Shown here: positions 38,600 to 50,900 of the stretch, one piece after another
How positions within the stretch are numbered: position 1 is the stretch's first letter
Layout of the letters: each line of letters begins with the position of its first letter
Origin: Struthidea cinerea
Lineage: Eukaryota; Chordata; Aves; Passeriformes; Corcoracidae
NCBI GenBank assembly: GCA_013397865.1
Contig: VZTI01002344.1
Span: 856,474-920,473, forward strand
Reading direction: 5' to 3'
Length of the DNA: 64,000 bases
Position numbers and translations under genes: made by a program
Notes under the pieces: generated by a model
What the model saw: the letters and a program-made list of their open reading frames with translations, nothing else
What the model was told of the DNA's origin: nothing
The model's database searches: none

Positions 38600-41080
38600 T
38601 TCTCCCTTTCTTGATTTTTCTCTAAGTGGGCTGTGCTGAAGGGGGCAGTGCTATTTAGATGTCTTATCTATCTTGATTACTGATGTTACTGGAGAGATGA
38701 CTTGGAAGTGTTTTTCCAGGATATTTTGGTGGTGTCATAGCTGACTTCATTTCAGATAATTCAGTTCACCCTCCTTATATTCTCCCTCTGGTTTCAGACA
38801 AATACAAGATCTTTTCTCCTCTCCAGTAAGCAGCTAAGCAGGTTTTGTTATGTTTCATGATATAGGTCACATATTTAATTTCATTTTTCTCCTCATGTGG
38901 CATCATATTTTATGTGTCAATAGCAATTTCCCATCACACGTATTCATTTTTCTTTAAAAAGCAACCTGAAAATGTATGTATTCCATGAAGCTTTCTAGTA
39001 TTTGCGTATCATATTTACACATATACACAGCTTTGTTTCAGTTATCATTTTGGAATATACTTCCTGAAATCTCATTTAAATTCTGAAGGATCGTGACCTA
39101 GTTATTTCTTCAGCAGATTTTGCCTCTCTTCTATACAGTTGGAGGTTTTTTTTGTACAGCTACGGCACTTTACAAGCCAAACATAATAAATACACAACCT
39201 CTATCCTCAAAATCAGAAATATAATTATTTTATAGAAGGACAACATTAACATTTCTCTGTCTTAAACACTGCAGTGTGGAATTAAATAAATGCAATTATC
39301 TCCTCAGGAGGCTTTTGACTTTAGTTCTTGTTGTTTCTACCAGATTTCCTGCTGCCACTGTAGATACATTAATTTTGAACATTCGTCGCATGTGCTTAGA
39401 TGATGGGATCCATAATTCCCTTTCTATCAATATAATTTTTCCATGCTCAACAAAAGAGGCATGTGTGACCTTCAAAGTGGGAACTGCTAGCTTTTGACCT
39501 AGTTAATCTTCTTCCAAGCCATTGTAGCCCAACAGATGGAGAGGAGAAATGGTAAGGCAGGAACAAGAAGCCTGGAAGCAAGATGCCACAGACAATGGTT
39601 TTAGAGGTCAGGTTAGGGTTATGATAGAAGGAGATAGATTTAAAGCAGGTTGTTTGTTGCTGGGTTTTTGTTTTGTGTGTTTATTTGTTTCATTTTGGTT
39701 TGTGCTTTGGGGTTCTTTTTGTTTGTTTCTTTATTTGTTTTCCACCTGAAAGGATATAGGAATTAAACTTAGAATTTTATTTGAAGTAAAACTTCTTGTC
39801 TCAGCTAATGTTCTATTATTCTTATGGTGGTTTTTTACATACCTCCAATCTCTACCCTTCATTCTTTTGCCAAATATGCCCCCAGTCTTTAATGTGCAGG
39901 ACACGTGCGGAGCGACAGAGGCAGTGAGTAGCTGCGTACAAGTCCAGTTTGAGCAGAGAATATAATCAAAAAGCTGAGCTGAGATGGCACTAGTGCATGA
40001 AAATACTGTCTTGCTGGAGAACATACAGCCTGAGCCATATGAATATGTGGATAAAGGCTGAGTGGGTTGGCTTGTGACTCAGATGCAAACACACTGCTTT
40101 GAGCTCAGTTTTGTTAGGAGCAGCTTTAGAGCATTGCTGCCTGTTGAACGGATTATAAACTGAACTGAAGTGATATCATGAAGCTTTGTATATGCTTAAG
40201 ATGATGCACTTTCGCACTTTATGTATTTTTGGGATACAAACCAGGGTTTAGCTCAACTGAAACAGCACCAGTGGTGCTACAATGAAGCCTCCTGTGCTCC
40301 CACTACGTCCTCAGCAGATCCCGCTGGATCAGTCAGTCCATCTGTTGGACTGTAGGAACACAGCAGGGTCCTCTACAGCCACAGCAGCTGCTCCACAGGA
40401 GAAACTCTTGGCGGAACTCGGCATGTAGAAAACCACTGGAACATGGATGCTGAAAACACCACCTCGTGGTTCCTTTGACCCTGTCTGCATGAGGCTATCG
40501 GTGTGGCAGATGGTGGGTCAGCAGCACCCTTGTGTCCAAGGAGCTCATTTCTGGGGAAGGTGATGACCCCGCGGTCAGCAGTGCCACTGTGCGGTGTGGT
40601 ACTTCTCACACGTAATGTTATGAGCCTGCTCCTGATCCAAATCTTTAGAGATTTAAAAATACACTTCTTATTCTTCTTACTTACCTTGCTTCTGAGCTTT
40701 CAGAGCATGAAATTCATAGATTTGAGCACTTATTTTTCACTACAAGAGCTAGATGCCTGCTCTTTTGTTTGTCTCTAAATGTATTGTTTCCATTGAATGG
40801 AAGCTGAGATTCTCAACCATAGCTTCTTGACTTCATCTACATCAGATAAAGAAAAGCACAAACTACTGTGAAACTTGCAATAAAATCGTAAGAGGTACCA
40901 GCCCTTCACACACACAAACAATAAAAAAGAGTGTACACAGACAGACTGGCTCAGTAACACATACTGCAGCTCACACAAATCACCATGCTTCTCTCCCACC
41001 TGAGCTGGTACCTCAGCCAGTGACAAGCACACAAGTCTCAAAAAGTAGCAACAAATTCCAAACAGAGAACATTTACATCT
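38600..41080. other. Intergenic stretch between FAM180B and C1QTNF4
   Basis: AT-rich sequence with small T/G-rich tracts near 39660-39740. I see no exon, RNA gene or recognisable element. The two genes converge here, tail to tail. Confidence 0.5.
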
Positions 41081-41113
41081 TTTGTATTTTTATTACATTC
41101 ATTTTCATTACAT

Positions 41114-41119
41114 TTATTC
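41114..41119 (-). terminator. C1QTNF4 polyadenylation signal
   Basis: TTTATT on the plus strand (AATAAA on the minus strand), about 370 bases past the C1QTNF4 stop. A second copy at 41090-41095 is equally possible. Confidence 0.55.
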
Positions 41120-41488
41120 CCTCCCCAGATATACAAGGAAAGTTACCAGACCCTTTGCTCTCTGGATGCTGGAGATCTGCAGTAACATGACTGCAGCAGT
41201 TCTCTGATCCTCAGCATCTCACTACACTGCCCTCCCCTGCCCCAAAACTACCTCATGCTTTATGTTAAACCAAACACCAACACGGGACACACAGACACAA
41301 CCCGAAAGGCCTCTCTATGGATGAGTGGCGCACACAGCAGTGGCCCTGCAGACAGGGCACAACCGTGCAGCGTAAGGAAAGCACTGGACACACGACAGCA
41401 TGCTCAAAGTAGAGGATCATATTCAAAGAGGAGCTATACCCAAGTTCATGGCACCTTGGCTCTTCTTATGCTCCCTTCACATCTGCAT

Positions 41489-42592
41489 TTAATTATTTGA
41501 CCCTTGAGGTGAGCTGGCACCTGGAAGCCACTTTGGCTGAGCCTCTGAATAGATGAGGAAGCCTGTGAAGGTGATGTACTTGCCATGGTTGCTGTAGGCA
41601 CCATAGCCATCGTGCTGATGGCTGTAGAGCCAAACGGTGTCCCCGTATTGCAGAGGCAGCATGATACTCTGGCTCTGCATCTCCCGCCTCTTGGAGTGGT
41701 TGTCGTCATAGATCATGGCCTGCACCTCATTGTGGTTCTTCATCAGTTTCACTGACATAGTCTTAAAGGGCATTTTGCCAATGGTGAAGGAGAAGTAGTA
41801 TGCACCAGGTATACGGCACGTGAAGATGCCAGTGGAGGAATTGAAATCTTTTCCAATGTTAACAAACTCTGTATCAAATGTGATTGGCTCATGCTGGGTT
41901 TGCTTCTCATCTGTCCCCAGGAGACTTTGTGAGCGGGCAACAGAAAACGCAGAGCGAGGGTCTTGTACCCTGTTTGGTTGATCAGACAACACGTGTCGCT
42001 GTGAAGCTTCATTCTGCTCTCTGGGAAGTTGCTGGATTGTGTGAGGGTGTGGCCCGAGCTCTTGAGAGCTAAGAGCATTCTGGAAGAAGGCAGAAGTGTC
42101 TGGATAGATCAGGTAGCCATTGAAAGTTGTATAGGGGCCCACGTTGCTGTAAAGAGCGTACTTGGGATCTCCATGTAAACGCAGCCAAACTGTGTCCCCG
42201 TAGTCAAGCTGCAGCATGGCACTCTGGCTGGCCACCTTCCGTTCCTTGCGGTGATGCTCATCATACACAATTACCTGCACCTCATTCTTGTTTCTCATCA
42301 GCATGACAGACAAGTTTTTCTTTGGGTATTTCCCAACGGTGAAGGAGAAGTAGTAGGCTCCAGGTATCCGGCAGCGGAACAATCCAGTCTTGGGGTCAAA
42401 ATCATTGCCAATATTCACATACACTTTGTCAAAGGTAATAACCATCTCGGAGCTCCCTTCCATGCTGCTGGTTCTGGCCACAGAGAAAGCAGAGCGAAAT
42501 TCAGCACTGGTGTCTGCTGGGAAGCCATCTGTAGGACGAAAAATCATGCAGCAAAGGAGGCCAAAGATGATCTGAACATTCAGTGTCATCAT
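41489..42592 (-). CDS. C1QTNF4: C1QTNF4 (CTRP4), secreted protein with two C1q domains
   Basis: A single uninterrupted coding exon of 367 codons. Residues 1-24 form a signal peptide (core VQIIFGLLCCMIF). Two globular C1q domains follow at about 33-165 and 213-350. Both open with RSAFSVAR and both carry FRCRIPGAYYFSF or FTCRIPGAYYFSF and GDTVWL, so they are an internal duplication. There is no collagen stalk, which is the known mark of this member of the CTRP family. Sequons lie at Asn93 (NLS) and Asn251 (NSS). CTRP4 is described as a secreted cytokine-like or metabolic factor. The interdomain linker is about 47 residues, and the protein is longer than the human one (329 as I recall). The start is just inside an exon whose acceptor, after a long T-rich tract, is at 42598-42600, so a 5' UTR exon lies upstream. 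The second Met directly follows the first. Confidence 0.95.
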   Translation of the reverse strand: MMTLNVQIIFGLLCCMIFRPTDGFPADTSAEFRSAFSVARTSSMEGSSEMVITFDKVYVNIGNDFDPKTGLFRCRIPGAYYFSFTVGKYPKKNLSVMLMRNKNEVQVIVYDEHHRKERKVASQSAMLQLDYGDTVWLRLHGDPKYALYSNVGPYTTFNGYLIYPDTSAFFQNALSSQELGPHPHTIQQLPREQNEASQRHVLSDQPNRVQDPRSAFSVARSQSLLGTDEKQTQHEPITFDTEFVNIGKDFNSSTGIFTCRIPGAYYFSFTIGKMPFKTMSVKLMKNHNEVQAMIYDDNHSKRREMQSQSIMLPLQYGDTVWLYSHQHDGYGAYSNHGKYITFTGFLIYSEAQPKWLPGASSPQGSNN

Positions 42593-43875
42593 TGTATCTG
42601 AAAGAAAAAAGAAGCATATTTTAGCAGGAATAGCATTAATTTACAGCTCACACACAAGTTGAAATCCAGACCTGAATCTTGCTAAGTAGACATGAAGATC
42701 TATGTCCAAATATGGAGAAGTTTCTAGTGTGTTCTCTGAGCAGTGTGTGGGACCATACCTCAGTTCAGATCCCAGCACCACTTTTATATTTTCCTAGTGA
42801 GAGCTAGACCTTTTTTAACCTGTACTCAGGGAAAGAAAAAGAATCTTCTCCTTTGAAAGCCTGACCATCCTACAGCTTGTCTGAAAAACACCATGTTGCT
42901 CACACTGCAGAGGGATCTCAGAGCTTGCTGGGGCTTTGCCAGAGCTCCCTTTTGTTGTGCCTTTTTTTTATTCGTAAGACCAAGGATGGAACAAAGCCCT
43001 ACACAAACCCTGTATTATACAACTGAGATACAGCTGAAGGGCAGGGAGAAGAGGACATATGCTCCAGAGATTCCCATGCAAATGCCATTGCCTTGCAGTG
43101 CAGTAGCTGTTTCACAGGATGTGGAAGCTGGAGGCCAAGTAAGTTGTTAGATCCCATTATTCCAACATGAACCTGTGAAGAGTTTAAAGAAATACGAAGA
43201 ATAAGGAATGTATAGGGAAGGAAGGCAATGGAGAAAATTATTGAAATAATAAAAAAAAGAAGGAAAACAAAATAAGTAAAAGGGAAGTCTCCTAAAGTGT
43301 GCAGTTCCTGAGAGAGAACTGAAATACCAAAAATGGGGAAACAACTCCCTAAATGGATAATAGACCAGACATAAAAACTTCTGTGACCCCTAAAAAAGAG
43401 GGATAATTTAGGAGCTAATAGGATTTTCTGCTTCTATTTTCTGTGAATTTCTTTTTTTTTTTTTTTTTGGACTGAGGCCAAAAATTATCTATTAGTGCTT
43501 TCAGGCTGGAAACAAAACTGCCAGTCATTCCAGTGAGAAGCTTCTCTTTCTGTCACCTCTCTGTGCTTATTAAAATATCATTCAGGCTAGGAGGCAAATG
43601 CCTGGTTTGCAGTCTGCTCCATCTGTCACCCCAAAACTGGTGCCTTGCCAGCCTGCAAACAATGAATTCACAGACCAGCAGAACAGAAGCAAAACATGCA
43701 ACTCATTGGGGGGGAGGGATGAAGACAAATCCTGTATTAAAAAGGATAAAGGGGTAAATATTTGAATCATCTGAGATGGTCTAGTAATAGAAGTAAAGCA
43801 GACAGAATCCACATAGACTGTGAGGTGGCAATGGGATCCTGCTTTGGCAAGATGTGATACCCAGAATCACTCACC

Positions 43876-43930
43876 AGCAGGAATTCAGCTTGACCCCAGT
43901 CCTTGCTCTTTCACACTTAAGAATAAAACT
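43876..43930 (-). other. Possible 5' UTR exon of C1QTNF4 (3' edge only)
   Basis: The minus strand has a near-perfect donor, CTGCTG|GTGAGTG, ending an exon at 43876, about 1.3 kb upstream of the C1QTNF4 coding exon, whose acceptor implies a non-coding first exon. The 5' boundary is a guess. No CpG island is present. Confidence 0.3.
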
Positions 43931-44798
43931 GAAATCTGTGGTGCAGCTTTAATACATAAGAACCCAATGATTAATTAGTTTCACACTTAATTACATGGAA
44001 ATGGCACACTAGCAAAGACTAAATGAAATATCCATCCATGTCCCAGTTTTACTTTAGATCACTTCTCTCACAGAAAACTGTAGCAGGGCTCTCAGCCTAG
44101 AAAGGCTTATTAAGTTTATCAGTGAAGGGCTGAGCAAGGAGAGTTTGCTGTTCAGTGGAGCAAGGACGGGCTGCTGATCAGTGATAACACTGAGCAAGGA
44201 TAACACTGCTTTTCTTAGTGCTGAAGAATGCTGAGACCAGCTTGACCAAACTATCACCCCCACCACAAGGACATGCAAGACTGAGGCTTCCTGACTGAGG
44301 CTGGGAGCAGGTCCTGATATGGAAGTGAGGGTCAGAAGTGTTGAAGAGAAGAAACTAAAAAGCTGCCAACACATTTTTCAGCACAAAGCATATTTTGCTG
44401 AGTAAGCCTGAGAACACAAAATCTAAAAATGCATATTTTGAATGCATATTAAAGTCAATCACTTTATACTACAAAAGGCCAATGCCACTTTTGCACAGCA
44501 AAGATTTCTAGCATACCTCCCAAAGGTGTGTGTAGATCCTTCCCTTCAGTGGGGACACTCCTCAAGGTTATTCCTTGAGGCTGAATGAAAGAGATTTTCC
44601 CAGTTGTTGGTATGAGTAAGTAACATCAATATTTGCTTAACAATTATTCTGCTACCTTGAATATAATTGCTTTAACATAATTGCTTCAAAAACAGTGCAC
44701 TAAACTAGTAGTTACAGCTATCCATACTGTGTAGTAAATAATTCTGATTAAGTTTCCCCCCCAATCACTATTGCAATAAGTTTAAATATATAATTGAT

Positions 44799-44804
44799 TT
44801 TATT
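44799..44804 (-). terminator. Polyadenylation signal of the unnamed minus-strand gene
   Basis: TTTATT on the plus strand, 111 bases past the stop codon of the terminal exon proposed at 44915-45127. Its position supports that exon being a real 3' end. Confidence 0.45.
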
Positions 44805-44914
44805 TATATAAATATTTTTGGTTTGCCATCCTTAATTCTGCAGGACAAAGTTATATAAAAGCTCAATTACACCTGTGTAATTCTTTAGATATAAACCACT
44901 GACTAAGTCTGGGG

Positions 44915-47900
44915 CTAAGATTGTATCCAGCTGCACCTCAGCTCCTCTCTGAGAAAGAATTTAGAAAGTAAGGGAGTTCTTTCTGTACTTTGTGGCTTCT
45001 GTTTGTGAAGGAGGGCTTCTCTAATAAACTTCCTGCGAAGCTCCCGTTCTGCCTGTGACACCTCAGTATTTTCCTCCATGCCCCTGAATTTAGAATGTTT
45101 TTCCTGACCTAACCTGCTCCTTCCAGCCTGCACTGACGGTTGCTGAGAGAGCTGACTGATGTCGTTTTGAGGCCACTCTCTATCATCTTTGAAAGGTGAT
45201 GGAGATCAAAGCAGGTCCCTGGTGACTGGAGAAAGGCAAATGTGGCACCCATCTTCAGAAAGGACAAGTGACACTACATGCAAAACTACAAGGTGGTTGA
45301 CCAGTTAGCCCCTCACTTTGGTCCCTGAGAAAACCATGGAATGTTCTTCTTAGAGCATACTTCTAGTCAAAGGACATGTGATTTAGCACGTTATTTAACT
45401 GAGCATAGACTGTATCTAATCAAACTGATTGCCTTCTTGTGGGAAGAGAGCAGCAGATGTCATCTGCATTTTAGCAAGGCTTTTGTTACAGCCTCCCACA
45501 GCATTCCTCTCTCCAAATTGTGATTTTAGATATGTGGACTACTAGAAAAGTGAAAAACTGACAGTATTATCAGGCTTGAGAACTAGTGTTTAATGTTTAA
45601 TTTCAGGTGTCCTCTTCAATATAATTTATCAATGTCCTGAGAAGGAGAAAGAATGCCCACTGATTAAGACTGTATATGACACCAAAACAGATGGTTGACT
45701 GATATACTTGGAGGCACAGCTGCTGTTCAGAGGGACCTAGACAGGCTGGTGGAATGGACTGAAAAGAAATTCACTGAGGATAAATGCAAAATGCTGTACT
45801 TGGACAGACTAACTTGTATGTTGGTACAGACTGGTGACTGACTGGCTGGGAGTCTGTCTGAAAAGGCTCTGAAAATGATCTAGGGGTCCAGAAGAACAAC
45901 AATTTGTACCTGAGATAGTGCTGTGCCCTGCAGGCACTGAAGGCTTACACACTCTGGGGTGCATCAACAGATCACAGCCAGGAACCATAGGCTGTGATTA
46001 CTCCTCCTTAGTTGGCACCTGAGTGACTCCAGAAGAGGGCAACCAAGATGGCTGAGGCCTGGATCACCTGCCCTGTGAGGAGAGGATGATTGAAAGGGGC
46101 TTGTTTAGCACAGAAAAGAGAAAACTTCAGGGGGACATAGTAGCAGCCTTCCAGTGCTTTCAGTGGTTCCTGAGATGACAGTGAGAGGTACTGCACTGAT
46201 GAGCATGGTGGAAGAATAAGAGACAGTGGTCATTAAATCCAAAGGGGAAGACTCAGACCAGATATAAGCACAATAATTCCATGATGAGGCAACTAAGAAT
46301 GTAACAGTTTGCCCAAAGAGACTGCGAGATCTCCATCCTGGGAAGTTTACAAACAAGCCTGGATTAAGCTGTGAGCAGCCTGGTCTGCACTCAGTGTTGG
46401 TCCTGCTTTCAGCAGGAATTTGGGACTAGAGACCTCCTAAGTCACGATTCCTGATTCTGTAATTGAATCCCACGGCTACTGCCTTCTCACAGTTAAAATT
46501 CACTCGCTAATAACCCTAGCTCTGGCACTTACATGGAATTAACCAGCTAACGGCAGGTCTAACAGACAGATTATTTTCCATCCAGCAAATTGAAGCATTT
46601 TCAATGGAACTATTCATCCATAGCTAAGTGTCACACATCTGCTTCCATCCTGTCTTCATTTTCCCTTACTTTGTAGTTTATGTGTTCCTCAGGGCAATGA
46701 CTCTTTCTCCTCCCATGTCTGTACAGTATTTGGCTACTGCTGCCATTTAAACAATAATAATAGACCCTAATATCCCACCAAGAACTAAATACCAAACAGT
46801 CCTACTCGTGAGCTCAGCTTCTGGTTCAGCAGTATTATTTTTGCAGAGTGCTACATCTAAGATGGCAGGCCCATTCCAGCTTCCAGCTTAGAAAACCAAG
46901 CCCTAAAGGCAAATTTGTAAGGGCTATTAGATGTTTCTGATTCGCACTCATTCATTGTTATTCCAGTGATCACCGTGGTGTGGCTGCATGAAGAACCAGG
47001 ATGACTGTGACATGGCTGTATGCTCTTGAGACAACAAATGACAGGGAAGGATTTGGCATTTGCATTTTTACCAACAAGCCTGCTTCTCTAAAATGCTGCC
47101 TGTGCTCCAGGCCTTGCTCAGCATATCCAGGAGTCAGGGAGGATACTGCAAGCACATCACTGCTGGCCAAAAAGCACAGAAAGACAAAACAGCTTAATAA
47201 ACTGCGCAGTGAATCTGACCTTATGATCCTTCAAATGACCACTATCCTTGTTTCTGTTTGAAAGCTAATTTCTCTAATAAGGTGCTAAGGTCACTAATAA
47301 ATGTTGGATCACTCAATACAGTTGCAAAGACCCTCTGCTGCTGCTGTCCCTTATTTATCAGCTCTTTTCTAAAACAAGTCTTTTAAATAAGGCAGTTAAT
47401 TATGCCGCGTTTCCATTAGCAAGTTGTTTTCTTGACAGCTCCCACTCACCACTTTCAGCACTATTTAGGTTCTTTTAAAAATAATTTAGAAAGTATCTAA
47501 TAACTGCCTCTCACACTAAACCAGTCTAAGAATAATTTGCCAGTCATTAGGAAGACTCATCTAGCTACAGGGGTGCCACAAACAGAGGCAACTCATGACA
47601 ACTTTCGCATTTGAGCATTGTCGTAGTAATTCTGAAAGACAAAGCTGCCAAAATGCTCTCTTGCTCCCCCAAAAATTGTTTCTGGTGCCCAAGTCTCTTT
47701 TACTGGTATAGTTTTCTTCTGGCAGGGAAGAGATAGCACCAGGGATGTGAAGCTGGCCATGGACACTGCGGCATCACCTTAAGTTCATGCTATGACAGAA
47801 GTTCTGAAACTGAAGAGTGAGGTGAAAGACCCAGGCTAGAGATGGAAAGTGGGACTTCAGCACGTGGCAGCTGTGTTATTCTCATTACATTTACATAAGA

Positions 47901-50900
47901 ATGAGGGCCCTTTGTGCCCTACCCTTCCATTCCTTATTGTCCCAACACCACAGAAGCATGCAATGAAGCTAAGCACACCCAAGGGATAACTAGGTATGCT
48001 ACTGCCTCTACTCTAGGCAGTACCAGCAGGGACAACAGTCCACAGAGAAGTCAAGAAACTAATTTTGGAATAGGAGGCACAAAACACATGATGCAGCTAA
48101 ACAATTCTCAAAGTCACTGGCATTAAATTAATGACCTGAAAAGAACAGGCTAAAGTGGTACTGACTCAGATTGTAGAACAAGAGCTGCAAAACTTTCTTG
48201 AAAAGAAAGTCAGAATTCACTATTTGCATGACCCAGGAAATTTTAATAGTTTTGTGTTTGCTGGAGGTGATTTTTCTGTCCTGGAACAGAATCAATCCAC
48301 CAGTGAAAAGACAATTAGTTTTACTCTTCTATTGAGACACAGGGATTTACAAAAGGACATTCAACAATAGAAAGGTCACCCCATTTCTACACTTGCAGGA
48401 CAGACCTACTTGTGAAACCCACAAGGGTTTTCTTTTTATTCCAAAATATTAATCATCCAGATTCCCTAGTCCTACCTTATGCAAGAGTCCTTTAATTTCA
48501 GTGGGAGTTTTGCCAGGAATATTACTGAAGAATGAGATATGAAACAAAACTGAAGCAGTACGGCTGTATCAGCTGTTACTAAAAGGTTTTTAAAATCCTG
48601 TAAGCTGCAGGAGCAAAGCCCTGTTCTTCCTAGCTCTCACCCTAATATTTAAGGACAGCTGCAAATGTTTCAATTATTTGAATCAGTGAAAGCCTTGGTA
48701 ATGAACATCCTTCTTTGACTATAGTTAGCAAGATTTTTTTTCCCAAGATACCACATACTGTCTGTTCCACTCATCCAATACAGATTAAGAGCATCAGATA
48801 ATGATGCAAATGCAGTGGTTCTTCCAACATCAAAGAGAAATTAATTGTAGCACATTCTCAAAAGCAAAATCTGTATGAAGAGTACACGAGTAACAAAATC
48901 AGTGATTCACTTATGGCTCTGGCCTTTCTCTGCTTTTGATGAATGTGGGGTTTTTTTAAACTCTGACACAATCCTGGGAGGTAAAACATTGTCTGAAGCA
49001 TTCAGGATGCCTTTTGGAAACTGTAAGTCACGCTTTGAATGACAGCACTTAATACAGAAAGTGCTTAATTTTGAATGTTTCCTTGAGTCAAGGGAGAGTC
49101 CTTTAACAAAATAAACCAGCTTCTGTGTACTCAAAGATCTGTGGAGAGGCAAAAATTATTTTCAAGTGCCCCAACTCCAGCCATATTCAGGAAAAGGAAA
49201 TGGAGAGACTTTTTTGGCAGGAGCCACTACTGTTAGCCTGCATTTCAGAATATGAATTAAACCTGCTATTTCAACCAAAGCTCTAACAACTGTGTTTAAG
49301 CTAAAATGATGTTATGTAAAATGATGTAAATTCACTGACCAAAAGGAAAACACGATAACTCTGGCGTTAAGATTTTTCTCCTTTAACAACATTAAAGAAA
49401 ATTTGTCATACACATTTGAAGTGCCAGGATGACACACTGCATCTGCCAGTTTGGCTACTATGTATATTTAAAAATACATTAATTTAGACAGACAAAATGG
49501 TGTTTTAGTAGAGAAGATGGCTGAATAAACCCCAGGTGGGAGCCAGGAATTACCCCAGCAAACGAATGCTTTAAGATGTAAACATTTTTTTACATCCTTT
49601 TCTAAATTAACACATTACACAAATCCAACTGTCCACCACGTACACACTGCTCAAGAAAACAGCACTAAAACTTCAAAGCAAAGAAACATACTCTAACACT
49701 GGTCAGAAGTGGAAGAACAGAAAACATTGCTAAAACATTTGAGTTTAAACTGTAGTTCATAAAATGTGTTGAATACTACAAAGTTGTTTTGCACATGCAG
49801 TTAAAACAACGGTTGATAAGCAATCACTGAAATTACACTAGCAATAAATAGTGAAAAAACTAGTCACTTCTGGGAAGGAGTTCAGTGACAAACAGCTTCT
49901 GTGAAAGCAGAGGCCAGAGGAGACTGGAAACCACGTCTTGAGAAAACCAGAAGTCTGTTGCTGTGCAGTGTTTATTTAACACCGCTACCTTTAGACATAA
50001 AACACTGAGGCCATTTCAACAGGAGGAATTTTCACATGGATCCCATTACAGTTACAGTAATGCCAAAGTTAAACCATCTCTTTTCTCACCCCCAAACATA
50101 ATTCCCTTTTTTTAACCTGCTATACGTGTGCATTTCTTTTTTCTGGTGTGCACAAGAGATGCTGAGACTGTGGAATAAGGCTTTATTGGAGCATCCCATC
50201 TCTCCAAGTAGGAACCATATTGCTGCACCAGAAGGCAGATCACACTGGCATAAAGGATTAACAAAGAGTCTGGCCTGGAATACCAGGAGGTATTTTAATA
50301 GGTAAAAGAAATTATCTGACACTTTGGCAGAGATACCATGAAGATCTCAGTTAAGACAGTGAGAGAGGAAGGCCCCAAAGGCAGACTGCACACTGCAAAC
50401 AAATTCTAGAGATAGAGGACTCAGCGAAGTCAGAGGATGGAGTAGAGGGCAATTCCCTTGTTCCAGGTGGCTGGGCTAGAAGCCATTAAACAGGAGGACT
50501 TTCCCACAAAAGTTCTGGGGTTTTTGCCTGTGGAGGTAAAACCATATGAAGCATAAGGACACTGCCAGAGAGACTGTACCAGGAACAGACCTACTGGGGT
50601 GACAGTCACTTTATAAGAAAGAATGCTGAGTGCAGTTCAGTGCAGTTCAGGCTATTCCAAAGGGAAAATGATTCTTTAAAAATGAACAAGACTTATTTAC
50701 AGGGGTTTTATTTTAAACTTCTCAACTGGCTTAAGATATGTAAACTTAATATCGTGGATGTGGATATTAAAGATGTTTGAGTGAATCTAGAGGAGGGCCA
50801 CAAAGATAACCAGAGGGCTGGAGCACCTCTTCTATGAAGATTGGCTGAGAGAGTTGGATTTGTTCAGCTTAGAGAAGGCCTCAGGGTGACCTTATTGCAG

